Source of the DNA: a virus
Virus record (IMG/VR): IMGVR_UViG_3300027793_003021
Span: 1-35,880 of that record
Reading direction: 5' to 3' (one strand)
Length of the DNA: 35,880 nt
Under the pieces are notes generated by a model. It saw only the letters and a list, made by a program, of their open reading frames with translations, was not told where the DNA came from and did no database searches. Made by a program: the position numbers and the translations under genes. Shown piece by piece: positions 25,801 to 31,885 of this stretch. Position 1 is the stretch's first letter. The number at the start of each line of letters is the position of its first letter.

Positions 25801-26166
25801 ACAAGAAGAGGACAGTACGCTGAAAGAAACGCACTTGATCTTCCTTTCTTACATAGATTCGATCTTTCAATAGCTCAGGATGTATTTGTTAAAATCGGTG
25901 GAAAAAGAAATTCTTTCCAAATCAGAGCTGACATTCTAAACTTCGGAAACATGGTAAACAACAAATGGGGTGTATCTCAAAGAGCTACAAACCCTCAGTT
26001 GTTAAACTTCGTTAGCAGAGATGCTAGTAACATTCCAACTTATAGATTGGCAACTCAAAGAGATGCAAGCGGTACTTACTTGATCAAAGACACATATCAA
26101 TTCAATTCATCAGTATTTGATGTATGGTCTGCACAGTTAGGTATCAGATATACTTTTGGTAAGTAA
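22891..26166 (+). CDS. Oar-like TonB-dependent outer-membrane protein
   Basis: A 1091-residue, complete outer-membrane beta-barrel. Signal peptide at 1-21 (MKKAILMSLLSFMVALTSFGQ). Carboxypeptidase-regulatory-like domain at about 25-110 (LSGVVKNEKGETLAGATV, SYVGYK). Plug region at about 115-240 (LSEVTVVGTKSNVF, NNFTIDGSQFNNNFG, SGFVGAGINAVTRSGTN). The rest is a barrel of amphipathic strands ending QLGIRYTFGK. This is the Oar/SusC-related architecture typical of Bacteroidota. I see no frameshift or internal stop, and base composition is like its neighbours. Such genes are rare in phages. It may replace or mask a host receptor (superinfection exclusion) or change uptake. It is flanked by terminators on both sides, so it is an independent unit. 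Confidence 0.92.
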   Translation: MKKAILMSLLSFMVALTSFGQITTSTLSGVVKNEKGETLAGATVHAVHQPSGSEYRTSSTKSGLYTIPAVRVGGPYIIHVSYVGYKMAEITDIQTLLGSTSNVDVVLLSDSKQLSEVTVVGTKSNVFSKDKTGAAQQFGRRELTSIPIAGARTIDGITKYNPFGNGNSFGAQDSRLNNFTIDGSQFNNNFGLGSSAQAGGRTGASAISLDAIDQLQVNVAPFDIRQSGFVGAGINAVTRSGTNEVEGSVYQTQRNNSSTYVGNNARGTTVTAAKFDEKVQGFRLGAPIIKNKLFIFGNYESIVRTEPGTTWISEGSPLTGTQISRVKFADMQRLSNFMKDSLGYVTGPWEGYSNTNDSRKFLIRVDWNINKNNKLTARYVNHNSSAEINISNSQSAGAGNRTTQFNAMSFKNSGYIIQDNTRSAVLELNSKISNTLHNNLIVSYDKQIEDRAYLSQMFPTIDIREGSATYTSVGFDPFTPGNKLNYWTFNVTNNLTKYLNKHTLVGGFNYQSYQSNNLFFPASNGVYIFNSLNDFYTAARQSIANGGRPSTFAPARFQLRYSALPGAVEPMQVLEANRLDLYVQDEFNATKELKLTFGIRANVIDLGNTALENKAVSSMIFANGEGFNTSVLPKTQFLIEPRFGFNYDLKGQKKTQIRGGTGVFTGRPPYVFLSNQVGNNGVLTGFIDVSGAAAAQYGFTANPNQYFIPSTPTLPSTFDLAFTNQNYKFPQVWKNNIAIDQKLPWLGLILSAELLYNKTINAVHYYNANLDKPVGKLGGVDTRDLFAGNDNGVRVNDNVSMAAVLTNRNGTYNRSATFKLEKPVSKGLWGYVAYTNAMAEDFMSAGSIASGSWQSAVSVNGNNNLGLSISDFVVRNRIVGLLGYRIDYGKKYGGATTITLGYVGSQNNPFSYIVAGDLNGDRVNNNDLVFVPNKGSDIRFAPLTVGTRVYTEAEQQAAFEAFISQDPYLSTRRGQYAERNALDLPFLHRFDLSIAQDVFVKIGGKRNSFQIRADILNFGNMVNNKWGVSQRATNPQLLNFVSRDASNIPTYRLATQRDASGTYLIKDTYQFNSSVFDVWSAQLGIRYTFGK

Positions 26167-26186
26167 TCTAAACATCATAGAATATA

Positions 26187-26214
26187 AAACCCTCACTACG
26201 GTGGGGGTTTTTTA
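26187..26214 (+). terminator. Terminator after receptor gene
   Basis: AACCCTCAC-TACG-GTGGGGGTT followed by TTTTT, starting 21 nt after the receptor stop. Confidence 0.85.
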
Positions 26215-26216
26215 TT

Positions 26217-26227
26217 TGACAATGTCA
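26217..26227. promoter_or_regulatory. Palindrome TGACA-A-TGTCA before DoxX gene
   Basis: A perfect 5-bp inverted repeat 37 nt before the DoxX ATG. It shares the TGACA half-site with the palindromes before clpC and the 28278 gene. Possible operator. Confidence 0.3.
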
Positions 26228-26264
26228 TGTTGTTTAACTATTCTTTAATTTCAAAATAAATTAT

Positions 26265-26603
26265 ATGACAATTTTAGCAATTCTCGGATGGGTTTTAACT
26301 GCAGTTGTAGCCGTTATGTTAGGTAAAGGTGCTGTAGAAAAAATCATCGGAACTCAAGAAATGGTCGGAAACTTCGCATTTATGAAGTTAGAAAAGTATA
26401 GAGTACTGACAGGAGTTGGAGAACTTTTGGGTGTTATCTTACTTTGTATTCCAGTAACATCCCTTTACGGAATGGTATTGGTTACTTCATTTATGAGTGC
26501 TGCGGTTGTTTTACATCTTGCACTTATGGGGGGAGCAAAAACTTACATGCCAATTTTGGTTGGTGTGTTATCACTACTCTCCTACGTTCTCAGATCACTT
26601 TAA
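26265..26603 (+). CDS. DoxX-like small membrane protein
   Basis: A 112-residue protein with four hydrophobic segments (about 3-20, 47-68, 70-88, 92-111). The pattern GWVLTAVVAVMLGKGAVEKIIG ... YRVLTGVGELLGVILLCIPVTSLYG fits the DoxX/DoxD-like family: an early segment, a K-x-x-G motif, then G-x-x-E-L-x-G-x-x-L. Bacterial members are inner-membrane proteins linked to thiol stress or unknown roles. It is a single-gene unit: the upstream receptor has its own terminator and a UUCG-loop terminator follows. Probable host-derived gene. Confidence 0.75.
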   Translation: MTILAILGWVLTAVVAVMLGKGAVEKIIGTQEMVGNFAFMKLEKYRVLTGVGELLGVILLCIPVTSLYGMVLVTSFMSAAVVLHLALMGGAKTYMPILVGVLSLLSYVLRSL

Positions 26604-26610
26604 TTTAATT

Positions 26611-26636
26611 AACCCCGTCTTCGGATGGGGTTTTTT
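26611..26636 (+). terminator. UUCG-loop terminator after DoxX gene
   Basis: AACCCCGTC-TTCG-GATGGGGTT followed by TTTTTT. A classic intrinsic terminator. Confidence 0.9.
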
Positions 26637-26651
26637 ATTTTGGGTAAGTGG

Positions 26652-26659
26652 TATTTATA
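26652..26659 (+). promoter_or_regulatory. TATTTATA box upstream of MORN-repeat gene
   Basis: TATTTATA 3 nt before the ATG at 26663, just after the DoxX terminator. Confidence 0.5.
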
Positions 26660-26662
26660 GGA

Positions 26663-28240
26663 ATGGAATTACGCAGTTTAATTTGGAAACTTCTTAAAGA
26701 ACAGTTAGATCAGAACACCGTCAATTTGAAAAACAAATATGTTGGTGAAGACAAACCTGTTTCTGAGGACGACTTCAATAAAATTGTGGAGGTTACGGGT
26801 AATAAATTTTACCTATTAAGTTGGTTGACAAAGAAAGTGGGTACGGGAATGATTAAGCCCGAGGATATCTACAAATACAAAGAATACTTTGAGCTTTTCG
26901 AAAAAAACAAAAACAAATTCCAACACAAAGATATTCACCTGTATAAGACTTCAGAGGACGTAAAAAATTTTCTTAAAGATGCAATTTCGGTGAGAGAATC
27001 TGATATCGTTTACGATGAAATTCAAGGACTGGACAACTACGTCACACAAAACGAAATAGAAAAATTAGAATCTACAGGAGGTATGAAATACCTTGGTATG
27101 TATCAAGATAAAAAATACAAATATCAGGTTTTTCAAGTGTTCGGTTACGACCAAGACACATGGAAAATTTACAGAGATATATTAGGTAGGTGTAAAGGTA
27201 GAAATAGAGGTGCTAAGATTGACATATGTACTATTGGTAATTACAAATATTTCAAAAGTTACCTTACAGATCCTAAAGGTTCGAATTACTTTTTACTCTT
27301 CAACTTGGATGACCCCAAATCTCCATACCAATTACATTTCGAGTCCGATCAATTCATGGATAAGAATGATAATGAAGCGAGTTTAGATCAATATAAATTC
27401 TATGAATTTGTAGGTGAAAGAGTCCCACAATATAGTATGACACAAGACCCATTTCCTGGTAATATGGAAATTCCTGTTAAGGATAAGGGTTATTTAGATA
27501 GTAGAAGAAGGAAGAATGGTCTTTGGAAACAATATGATCGAGGCAAACTTATTGGAGTATCTACATATGAAAAAGGTAAACTGAAAGGGCCTTTTGTGGT
27601 GTACGATTCCAAAGGTGGAATTTCAGTCAAAGGTAATCACTCATTAGTAGGTCTCGAAACCTTGGAGGGGCCATTTGAAAGATATCATGATGGAAAACTT
27701 GAAATTAAAGGAATTTATGGCCCTGACGGTTATAAAGATGGAGTTTGGTTTGAAAAAAGTTACTACTCGAGAGGTCATAGATTAGTAGACTATTCCGAAA
27801 AGAACCTTAAAATATCAGGATTTACTGAACAAGGAAAATTGAGATTTATAAGTAGTGGTTCGAGAGGCTCTCGTTACCAAAACGCAACTGTAAATGGTAA
27901 GATCACCATTTTCTATCCATCAGGGAAGGTTTTTGCTGTGGGCAGATACGGTAAAAATGATAATAGACTCGGAGATTGGGTGTATTATTACCCTGATGGA
28001 AGTTTAAGGGCTAAAGGAAAATTCAATCGTTACGGAACTCGTGATGGAGAGTGGATTGATGTTGTGAAAACAAAAGATAACACCAAATTAATTTTACAGG
28101 GATCTTTTCCCGATGTAGCAAGAAATAAAATCAAGGTTTCCGATAGTTCAGGAAAATTTATAAAAAACGCCAAGATCGAAGATTTCGAACCTGAGGAATA
28201 TTGGCATCACGTAGCTTTCAATTTGTACTCTTTTAGGTAA
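26663..28240 (+). CDS. WCT-type phage protein with C-terminal MORN-like repeats
   Basis: A 525-residue protein from the ATG at 26663 (an in-frame GTG lies 15 nt upstream inside the TATTTATA box). Residues 1-250 resemble the 494-residue protein at 28752: an FELFEKNKNKFQHKDIHLYKTSEDVKNFL-like block at about 76-104, then CT-x(7)-F-x-x-Y followed by a YFLLFNLDD strand at about 189-216. The tryptophan of the partner's WCT motif is replaced (DICT). Residues about 285-490 hold repeated G-x-[WV]-x-x-Y-x-x-G-[KS]-[LV] units (GLWKQYDRGKL, GPFERYHDGKLEIKG, GDWVYYYPDGSLRAKG), which match MORN variants seen in YwqK-type proteins. Function unknown. The N-terminus SLIWKLLKEQ could be a head-targeting segment. 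Confidence 0.72.
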   Translation: MELRSLIWKLLKEQLDQNTVNLKNKYVGEDKPVSEDDFNKIVEVTGNKFYLLSWLTKKVGTGMIKPEDIYKYKEYFELFEKNKNKFQHKDIHLYKTSEDVKNFLKDAISVRESDIVYDEIQGLDNYVTQNEIEKLESTGGMKYLGMYQDKKYKYQVFQVFGYDQDTWKIYRDILGRCKGRNRGAKIDICTIGNYKYFKSYLTDPKGSNYFLLFNLDDPKSPYQLHFESDQFMDKNDNEASLDQYKFYEFVGERVPQYSMTQDPFPGNMEIPVKDKGYLDSRRRKNGLWKQYDRGKLIGVSTYEKGKLKGPFVVYDSKGGISVKGNHSLVGLETLEGPFERYHDGKLEIKGIYGPDGYKDGVWFEKSYYSRGHRLVDYSEKNLKISGFTEQGKLRFISSGSRGSRYQNATVNGKITIFYPSGKVFAVGRYGKNDNRLGDWVYYYPDGSLRAKGKFNRYGTRDGEWIDVVKTKDNTKLILQGSFPDVARNKIKVSDSSGKFIKNAKIEDFEPEEYWHHVAFNLYSFR

Positions 28241-28247
28241 TTTTTTT

Positions 28248-28278
28248 TTGTCACAACTTTTTTTTATATTTGTGACAA
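28248..28278 (+). promoter_or_regulatory. TATATTTG promoter element inside an inverted repeat
   Basis: TTGTCACA (28248-28255) and TGTGACAA (28271-28278) form a perfect 8-bp inverted repeat flanking TATATTTG (28265-28272), a match to the Bacteroidota -7 element. The right arm ends in the A of the ATG. The -33 spacing (14 nt from a TTTG) is short. An operator over a promoter is the simplest reading. Confidence 0.45.
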
Positions 28279-28628
28279 TGAACAAGATTTACTCGATTAT
28301 TTTTATTTTAACAGTCTACCTGTTTTCACAGGCTTTCACATTTTATCAATTACAAGGTCACCTTTGGAATAAATGGATCAAAGAACACCCCTTCCTAATG
28401 ACTTTGATGGGTGTCCCTGTTGGTTATTTTGTAATTTTGGCAAGTAGGGAAATGGTTAGTCTCTACGATGGTCAGACTTGGCCAAACCGTATTATTGGAT
28501 TCAGTATTGGTGTTATTGTATTTAGCATAATGGCTTGGTTTATACTCAAAGAACCCATGACAACTAAAACAATAATTTGTTTATCATTAAGTTTTATTAT
28601 ACTTTTGATCCAACTATTTTGGAAATAA
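28278..28628 (+). CDS. Four-helix membrane protein, unknown function
   Basis: A 116-residue protein from the ATG at 28278 (MNKIYSIIFILTVYLF); a longer frame from a TTG at 28248 would begin inside the inverted repeat and is unlikely. Hydrophobic segments lie at about 5-25, 38-57, 70-90 and 96-114. Conserved-looking turns include WIKEHPFLMTLMGVP and TWPNRIIGFSIG. It has no signal peptide or enzyme motif. A holin role is possible for a small phage membrane protein but the four-helix layout and distance from lysins give no real support. The gene is followed after 5 nt by tRNA-Arg, so both are probably on one transcript. Confidence 0.6.
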   Translation: MNKIYSIIFILTVYLFSQAFTFYQLQGHLWNKWIKEHPFLMTLMGVPVGYFVILASREMVSLYDGQTWPNRIIGFSIGVIVFSIMAWFILKEPMTTKTIICLSLSFIILLIQLFWK

Positions 28629-28633
28629 AACAT

Positions 28634-28705
28634 GGTCCTGTAGTTAAATGGATATAACTACTGCCTTCTAAGCAGTAATTCCAAGTTCGATTCTTGGCGG
28701 GACTA
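28634..28705 (+). tRNA. tRNA-Arg (anticodon TCT)
   Basis: Acceptor GGTCCTG/CGGGACT with a G-T first pair. Anticodon stem ACTGC-CTTCTAA-GCAGT gives TCT. T arm CCAAG-TTCGATT-CTTGG. Discriminator A; no encoded CCA. It reads AGA, common in AT-rich phage genes. Confidence 0.93.
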
Positions 28706-28708
28706 CAA

Positions 28709-28736
28709 AAAAGGGGAGACATAGATCTCCCCTTTT
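28709..28736 (+). terminator. Terminator after tRNA-Arg
   Basis: AAAAGGGGAGA and TCTCCCCTTTT form a perfect stem with a 6-nt loop; the T-run follows. Confidence 0.9.
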
Positions 28737-28739
28737 GTA

Positions 28740-28747
28740 TATTTATA
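28740..28747 (+). promoter_or_regulatory. TATTTATA box upstream of 494-residue gene
   Basis: TATTTATA 4 nt before the ATG at 28752 and 3 nt after a strong terminator, so it is the only plausible local promoter signal for this gene. Confidence 0.55.
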
Positions 28748-28751
28748 CCAT

Positions 28752-30236
28752 ATGAAGTTCATATCAATTTTATTAGGGGAAGGACGTAAAGAAGATTTAA
28801 AGAAAAAATATACCAACAAGTTTGATGAAAAAACTTTAGATTGGTTTCTGAATATTGCTGATTTACAAGATTTCAATCACAAATACACGGATTTTGTTCT
28901 GAAAGGAGTTCATCCTGATCATATTGAAGGTGACGCTGAAATTGGGATTAATTTGATTAAAAGTTTTGATAAGTATCAATCCCAACTTGATAAAAAAGAC
29001 ATCAATCAATATGAAAGTTTTGAAGAATTAGATTCAGCTTTATTCCCTATCAAACAAAAACAAAAAGAAAAAGAACTAGAAAAACAAATTGATAAGATTT
29101 ATGAGGACGATAAATTCGTTGTTATAATACCGAAAAATGAAGAATCTTCATGTAAATACGGATCAGGAACAAAGTGGTGCACAACTTCAAAAGGTGCGGG
29201 ACATTTTGGTAGATATACATCAGGAGGTCAACTTTTATTTTACATCATCGACAAGAAAAGTTCAAAGCCAGGTAACTACACAAAAGTTGCAGTACACTTT
29301 GATAACTCAGGTAAAGAATCTTGGTGGGACACAGCAGACAACAAAATGTCGGATAGGGAAGTTGAGGTATTCAAATACGCATTCTCGGATATTACAGATG
29401 CAATCTACGAACACAAAAAGAAATCCACGGAATCTCAGAAGAACGAATTGTTATTTCAAGTATTCAACGATTACCAACGTTTAGATCAAACAAAAAACTA
29501 TTTGATGCCCGGTACAAAGTTAGGAATCGGGATCGATGCATTTGAAAACGTACAGGGTATGCCAAATCACGCTGTGGGTGAGTTAACAATATATCTATCA
29601 AAATTAAATGAGAGTAAGGTATTAGATTCTTACCAAATCATGATCTCATATGGTGATGTGGAATTCAATCATAGGTTCCAAAGGAATGTATTCAAAATTG
29701 ATCTTGGTTTTCAAGGTAATGATCCTTCGGAAGATAGTGATTACATAGATTTAGGTTTAGAAAATTTCGAACTGAAATCACCTATGGTTTTGGATACTGT
29801 TGAAAACACTACAGATACAATGAGGAGGTGGATACTTTCTAGTGTTATGAATAAAGTGGAGAATAACCGTGAGTTACAGAAAAAAGTAATTGGCGATCAA
29901 GCCGTTTTTACTCCAACATATGGATATACATTCGGAAAAAACAAAGGGATGATTTCAAAACTTGTTAAATTCTTGGAGGCAGGTAAAATAGGAACCAAAT
30001 TAGACTTTTTAGTTGACATCGGTTACATCGAGAAAATTACAGACAATGGAAAAACCAAATACAAAAGAGGTAACTATACAATGGAACCAAGAGAATTAAG
30101 AGGTCAACATTCTTCATTCTTCGCCGCAGCTAAGAACGCAGGTATCTTAGGATATAGAAAGGTTGGAAAAGACTATTTTTTAACCAAAGGTCCCAATTTT
30201 GAGTTATTCAAAGAAGGAAAACTCAAGGCGCTTTAG
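28752..30236 (+). CDS. WCT-motif phage protein, unknown function
   Basis: A 494-residue protein. The N-terminus MKFISILLGEGRKEDLKKKY carries an L-x-E/G site like those cut by T4-type prohead proteases, so residues 1-10 may be a capsid-targeting leader. An acidic helical region (20-120) follows. The core motif at 135-195 reads KYGSGTKWCTTSK, then HFGRYTSGGQLLFYIIDKK and VAVHFDNSGKESWWDTADN; I know this W-C-T pattern from uncharacterised phage proteins. Residues about 225-390 form an alpha/beta part. The last 100 residues look like a helix-turn-helix-type domain (TKLDFLVDIGYIEKI ... GKTKYKRGNYTM). It is related to the 525-residue protein upstream. Confidence 0.72.
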   Translation: MKFISILLGEGRKEDLKKKYTNKFDEKTLDWFLNIADLQDFNHKYTDFVLKGVHPDHIEGDAEIGINLIKSFDKYQSQLDKKDINQYESFEELDSALFPIKQKQKEKELEKQIDKIYEDDKFVVIIPKNEESSCKYGSGTKWCTTSKGAGHFGRYTSGGQLLFYIIDKKSSKPGNYTKVAVHFDNSGKESWWDTADNKMSDREVEVFKYAFSDITDAIYEHKKKSTESQKNELLFQVFNDYQRLDQTKNYLMPGTKLGIGIDAFENVQGMPNHAVGELTIYLSKLNESKVLDSYQIMISYGDVEFNHRFQRNVFKIDLGFQGNDPSEDSDYIDLGLENFELKSPMVLDTVENTTDTMRRWILSSVMNKVENNRELQKKVIGDQAVFTPTYGYTFGKNKGMISKLVKFLEAGKIGTKLDFLVDIGYIEKITDNGKTKYKRGNYTMEPRELRGQHSSFFAAAKNAGILGYRKVGKDYFLTKGPNFELFKEGKLKAL

Positions 30237-30447
30237 ATAATCTTCGAAAGTAGATATAAAGCCCAAAAAATACCCCCGCAATACAATACAAAACGAAGTT
30301 CGCTTTCCATAAACTTCCTGTCAGTAATATTAGGGAATACTGAACGGCATCGAATCCAAATGGATTGAAGAACAAAGCGAGCATTAAAAATATTTGAGAC
30401 AGATTCTCTTGGAGTGTTTTCTGCCACGTTTCCCTGTTTATTTGCAT
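30223..30447 (-). CDS. Small two-helix membrane protein
   Basis: A 74-residue protein starting MQINRETWQKTLQENLSQ with hydrophobic helices at about 19-42 and 47-66 and a basic tail (YFRRLSKAP). A second minus-strand frame (30233-30454) overlaps it but lacks this membrane pattern. The 3' end overlaps the end of the 494-residue gene by 14 nt, tail to tail. It is a candidate for a membrane-active phage protein, but no family is recognised. Confidence 0.55.
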   Translation of the reverse strand: MQINRETWQKTLQENLSQIFLMLALFFNPFGFDAVQYSLILLTGSLWKANFVLYCIAGVFFGLYIYFRRLSKAP

Positions 30448-30488
30448 CGTCCATCTGAGGGGTGTTTAAAGTTTATGTCTTTAGACTT

Positions 30489-30519
30489 TTTGGTGTTATA
30501 ATAAATATTCGTACATTTG
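30489..30519 (+). promoter_or_regulatory. Bacteroidota-type promoter of the HAD gene
   Basis: TTTG at 30489-30492, 19 nt, then TACATTTG at 30512-30519. This is a perfect match in sequence and spacing to the Bacteroidota consensus. The -7 element ends 4 nt before the ATG, so the mRNA would be leaderless or nearly so. Confidence 0.8.
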
Positions 30520-30523
30520 TCTT

Positions 30524-31114
30524 ATGAAAGTGATTTTCTTAGATAATGATGGTGTAATCTGTTTGTCCACAGAATGGGGTGGACGTTACAAAAAACAGAA
30601 AAAATGGGGAGGACGAAAGTTATCCATGACTCCAAGTGAGATCCCTTTTGAATATAGATTCGATAACTTTAATAAAAAGGCTGTAAAGGTTCTAAATGAA
30701 GTTTTAGAGGAGACTGGTGCAGAAATTGTTGTTTCCTCTGATTGGAGGTACTATGCGAGTTTGGAAGAACTTCAGAAGTACTATATGGATCAAGGTATTA
30801 CCAAAGGTCCTATTGGCGTTACAAAAAGAGTAAGTGAAATTGATCCAAAAAATTGGGAAAAAAATTTTAGGAACTACGCCAAATTAGAAGAAGAAAGATC
30901 ATTAGAAATTAAAACCTATTTGAATGATCATCCTGAGATAACATCTTGGGTTGCTGTTGATGATTTGAATATGGGTAAGTTTCAAACTGAGAACGATTTA
31001 GAGTTTGTTTATGATTGGGGTTTAGATAATTTCGTCCATACAAAGAAATCTAATGAAGGAATCAAACAAACAGGAATCAAAGAAAAAATTTTAAAATTCT
31101 TGAATAATGGTTAA
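30524..31114 (+). CDS. HAD-superfamily phosphatase (HAD_SAK-like)
   Basis: A 196-residue hydrolase. Motif I is FLDNDGV (Asp7 nucleophile, Asp9), motif II VVSSDWR (Ser71/72) and motif III VAVDDLNMG (Asp146, Asp147). The VSSDWR and (A)VDD pattern resembles the HAD domains found in Swiss-army-knife RNA-repair proteins, which suggests a nucleotide or nucleic-acid end as substrate. That link is inference. It has a strong host-type promoter directly upstream and overlaps the following 70-residue gene by 8 nt, so it leads a short operon that also includes tRNA-Thr. Confidence 0.8.
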   Translation: MKVIFLDNDGVICLSTEWGGRYKKQKKWGGRKLSMTPSEIPFEYRFDNFNKKAVKVLNEVLEETGAEIVVSSDWRYYASLEELQKYYMDQGITKGPIGVTKRVSEIDPKNWEKNFRNYAKLEEERSLEIKTYLNDHPEITSWVAVDDLNMGKFQTENDLEFVYDWGLDNFVHTKKSNEGIKQTGIKEKILKFLNNG

Positions 31115-31319
31115 TATCAAAGAGATTCTCGAAAGAGAGGGTGAGGTTCGTAAGTTCGCGGGGGTTGCTCCTGAGGGTTTCATTCTCGTTCATGAGAAAA
31201 CCCTCATGGATCTCCGTGATATGGACACTTGGCTTGATTGGAAAACTGGAAGAAAAACAATCAAAGAAATGAATAAAAAAAATTTTGATTTGGAAGAAAA
31301 AACGTTATCTTTGAAGTAA
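31107..31319 (+). CDS. Small unknown protein
   Basis: A 70-residue charged protein starting MVNIKEILEREGEVRKFAGVAPEGFILVHEKTL. The body is helical with a WLDWKTGRKTIKE turn. It overlaps the HAD gene by 8 nt and ends 11 nt before tRNA-Thr. No motif is recognised; expression with the HAD phosphatase is the only clue. Confidence 0.55.
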   Translation: MVNIKEILEREGEVRKFAGVAPEGFILVHEKTLMDLRDMDTWLDWKTGRKTIKEMNKKNFDLEEKTLSLK

Positions 31320-31330
31320 TTAGAATGAAT

Positions 31331-31403
31331 GCCCGAGTAGCTCAGCAGGTAGAGCAACTGATTTGTAATCAGTAGGTCGCAGGTTCGATTCCTGTCTCTG
31401 GCT
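31331..31403 (+). tRNA. tRNA-Thr (anticodon TGT)
   Basis: Acceptor GCCCGAG/CTCTGGC with one C-T mismatch. Anticodon stem ACTGA-TTTGTAA-TCAGT gives TGT. T arm GCAGG-TTCGATT-CCTGT. Discriminator T. Reads ACA. Confidence 0.9.
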
Positions 31404-31614
31404 CACAAAACCGTTGATGATGAGTTATGATTTGAAATACGAGGTAGAACTCGATCCCAACAATGGACAGGGAGATGATTATCCTGAACATGGGGACAAT
31501 ATCACATTTTAACGGATGGTGAACATGTTGGTGTAACTGTCTGCAGCAGTGAAAGGAAGTCGACTCCGAGGTATAGTATCCCACCAACCACTGTTCACTT
31601 AAATAATATAATTT
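31404..31614 (+). other. Structured non-coding region before pspC
   Basis: No ORF is supported in these 211 nt. Hairpin CGAG-GTAGAA-CTCG lies at about 31440-31453; CCGTT (about 31410) can pair with AACGG (31511-31515). The largest element is a long-range stem: GTGAACA-TG-TTGGTG (31519-31533) with CACCAA-CCAC-TGTTCAC (31582-31598), enclosing ACTG-TCTGCAG-CAGT and GGA-AGTCGAC-TCC hairpins. It ends 16 nt before the pspC ATG. The fold is tRNA-like in outline but has no valid anticodon arm. It could be a cis-acting leader or a degenerate tRNA. Confidence 0.45.
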
Positions 31615-31797
31615 ATGAAACGAATTTTCAGAGATCCCGTCGATAAAGTTTTCGGTGGTGTTTGCTCAGGATTAGGTGAATACTTCAACACAGATCCTGT
31701 TTTTTTCAGAATATTGTTTGCAGGACTTATTTTTTCTCCACTACCAATAATTTTGATTTATATTTTATTTTGGATTATAATTCCAAAAAGATATTAA
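31615..31797 (+). CDS. PspC domain protein
   Basis: A 60-residue protein that is a single PspC domain: KRIFRDPVDKVFGGVCSGLGEYFNTDPVFFRILFAG followed by a hydrophobic helix (IILIYILFWIIIP) and a short basic end. The V-x-x-G-V-C-x-G-L-x-E-Y-F signature is exact. Bacterial PspC is an inner-membrane sensor or toxin-related part of the phage-shock response, which reacts to membrane damage such as secretin mislocalisation. In a phage it may protect the membrane while outer-membrane proteins are made. The stop codon is followed directly by tRNA-Gly with no gap. Confidence 0.9.
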   Translation: MKRIFRDPVDKVFGGVCSGLGEYFNTDPVFFRILFAGLIFSPLPIILIYILFWIIIPKRY

Positions 31798-31870
31798 GCG
31801 GGAGTAGCTCATTTGGTAGAGCGATAGCCTTCCAAGCTATAGGTGGCCGGTTCGAGCCCGGTTTCCCGCT
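31798..31870 (+). tRNA. tRNA-Gly (anticodon TCC)
   Basis: Acceptor GCGGGAG/TTCCCGC. Anticodon stem ATAGC-CTTCCAA-GCTAT gives TCC. T arm GCCGG-TTCGAGC-CCGGT. Discriminator T. It starts at the base after the pspC stop codon. Reads GGA. Confidence 0.93.
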
Positions 31871-31885
31871 CAAAAAATAAAACAT

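Noticed and set aside
22673-26636. Host chromosome joined to phage by misassembly
   Set aside because: The receptor and DoxX genes are host-like, but phage-type boxes lie on both sides, base composition does not shift, and tRNA and tmRNA genes continue across the region. It cannot be fully excluded without reads.
28248-28278. TTG start extending the membrane protein by 10 residues
   Set aside because: The TTG lies inside the inverted repeat and promoter element; the ATG at 28278 gives a normal membrane-protein start.
30233-30454. Alternative 73-residue minus-strand ORF
   Set aside because: It overlaps the 74-residue frame almost fully; only the latter has a two-helix membrane pattern with a basic tail.
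31516-31590. Possible tRNA-Cys upstream of pspC
   Set aside because: A GCA triplet can be placed in a loop, but the anticodon stem then has three mismatches and the acceptor pairing does not match tRNA length. Described instead as a structured region.
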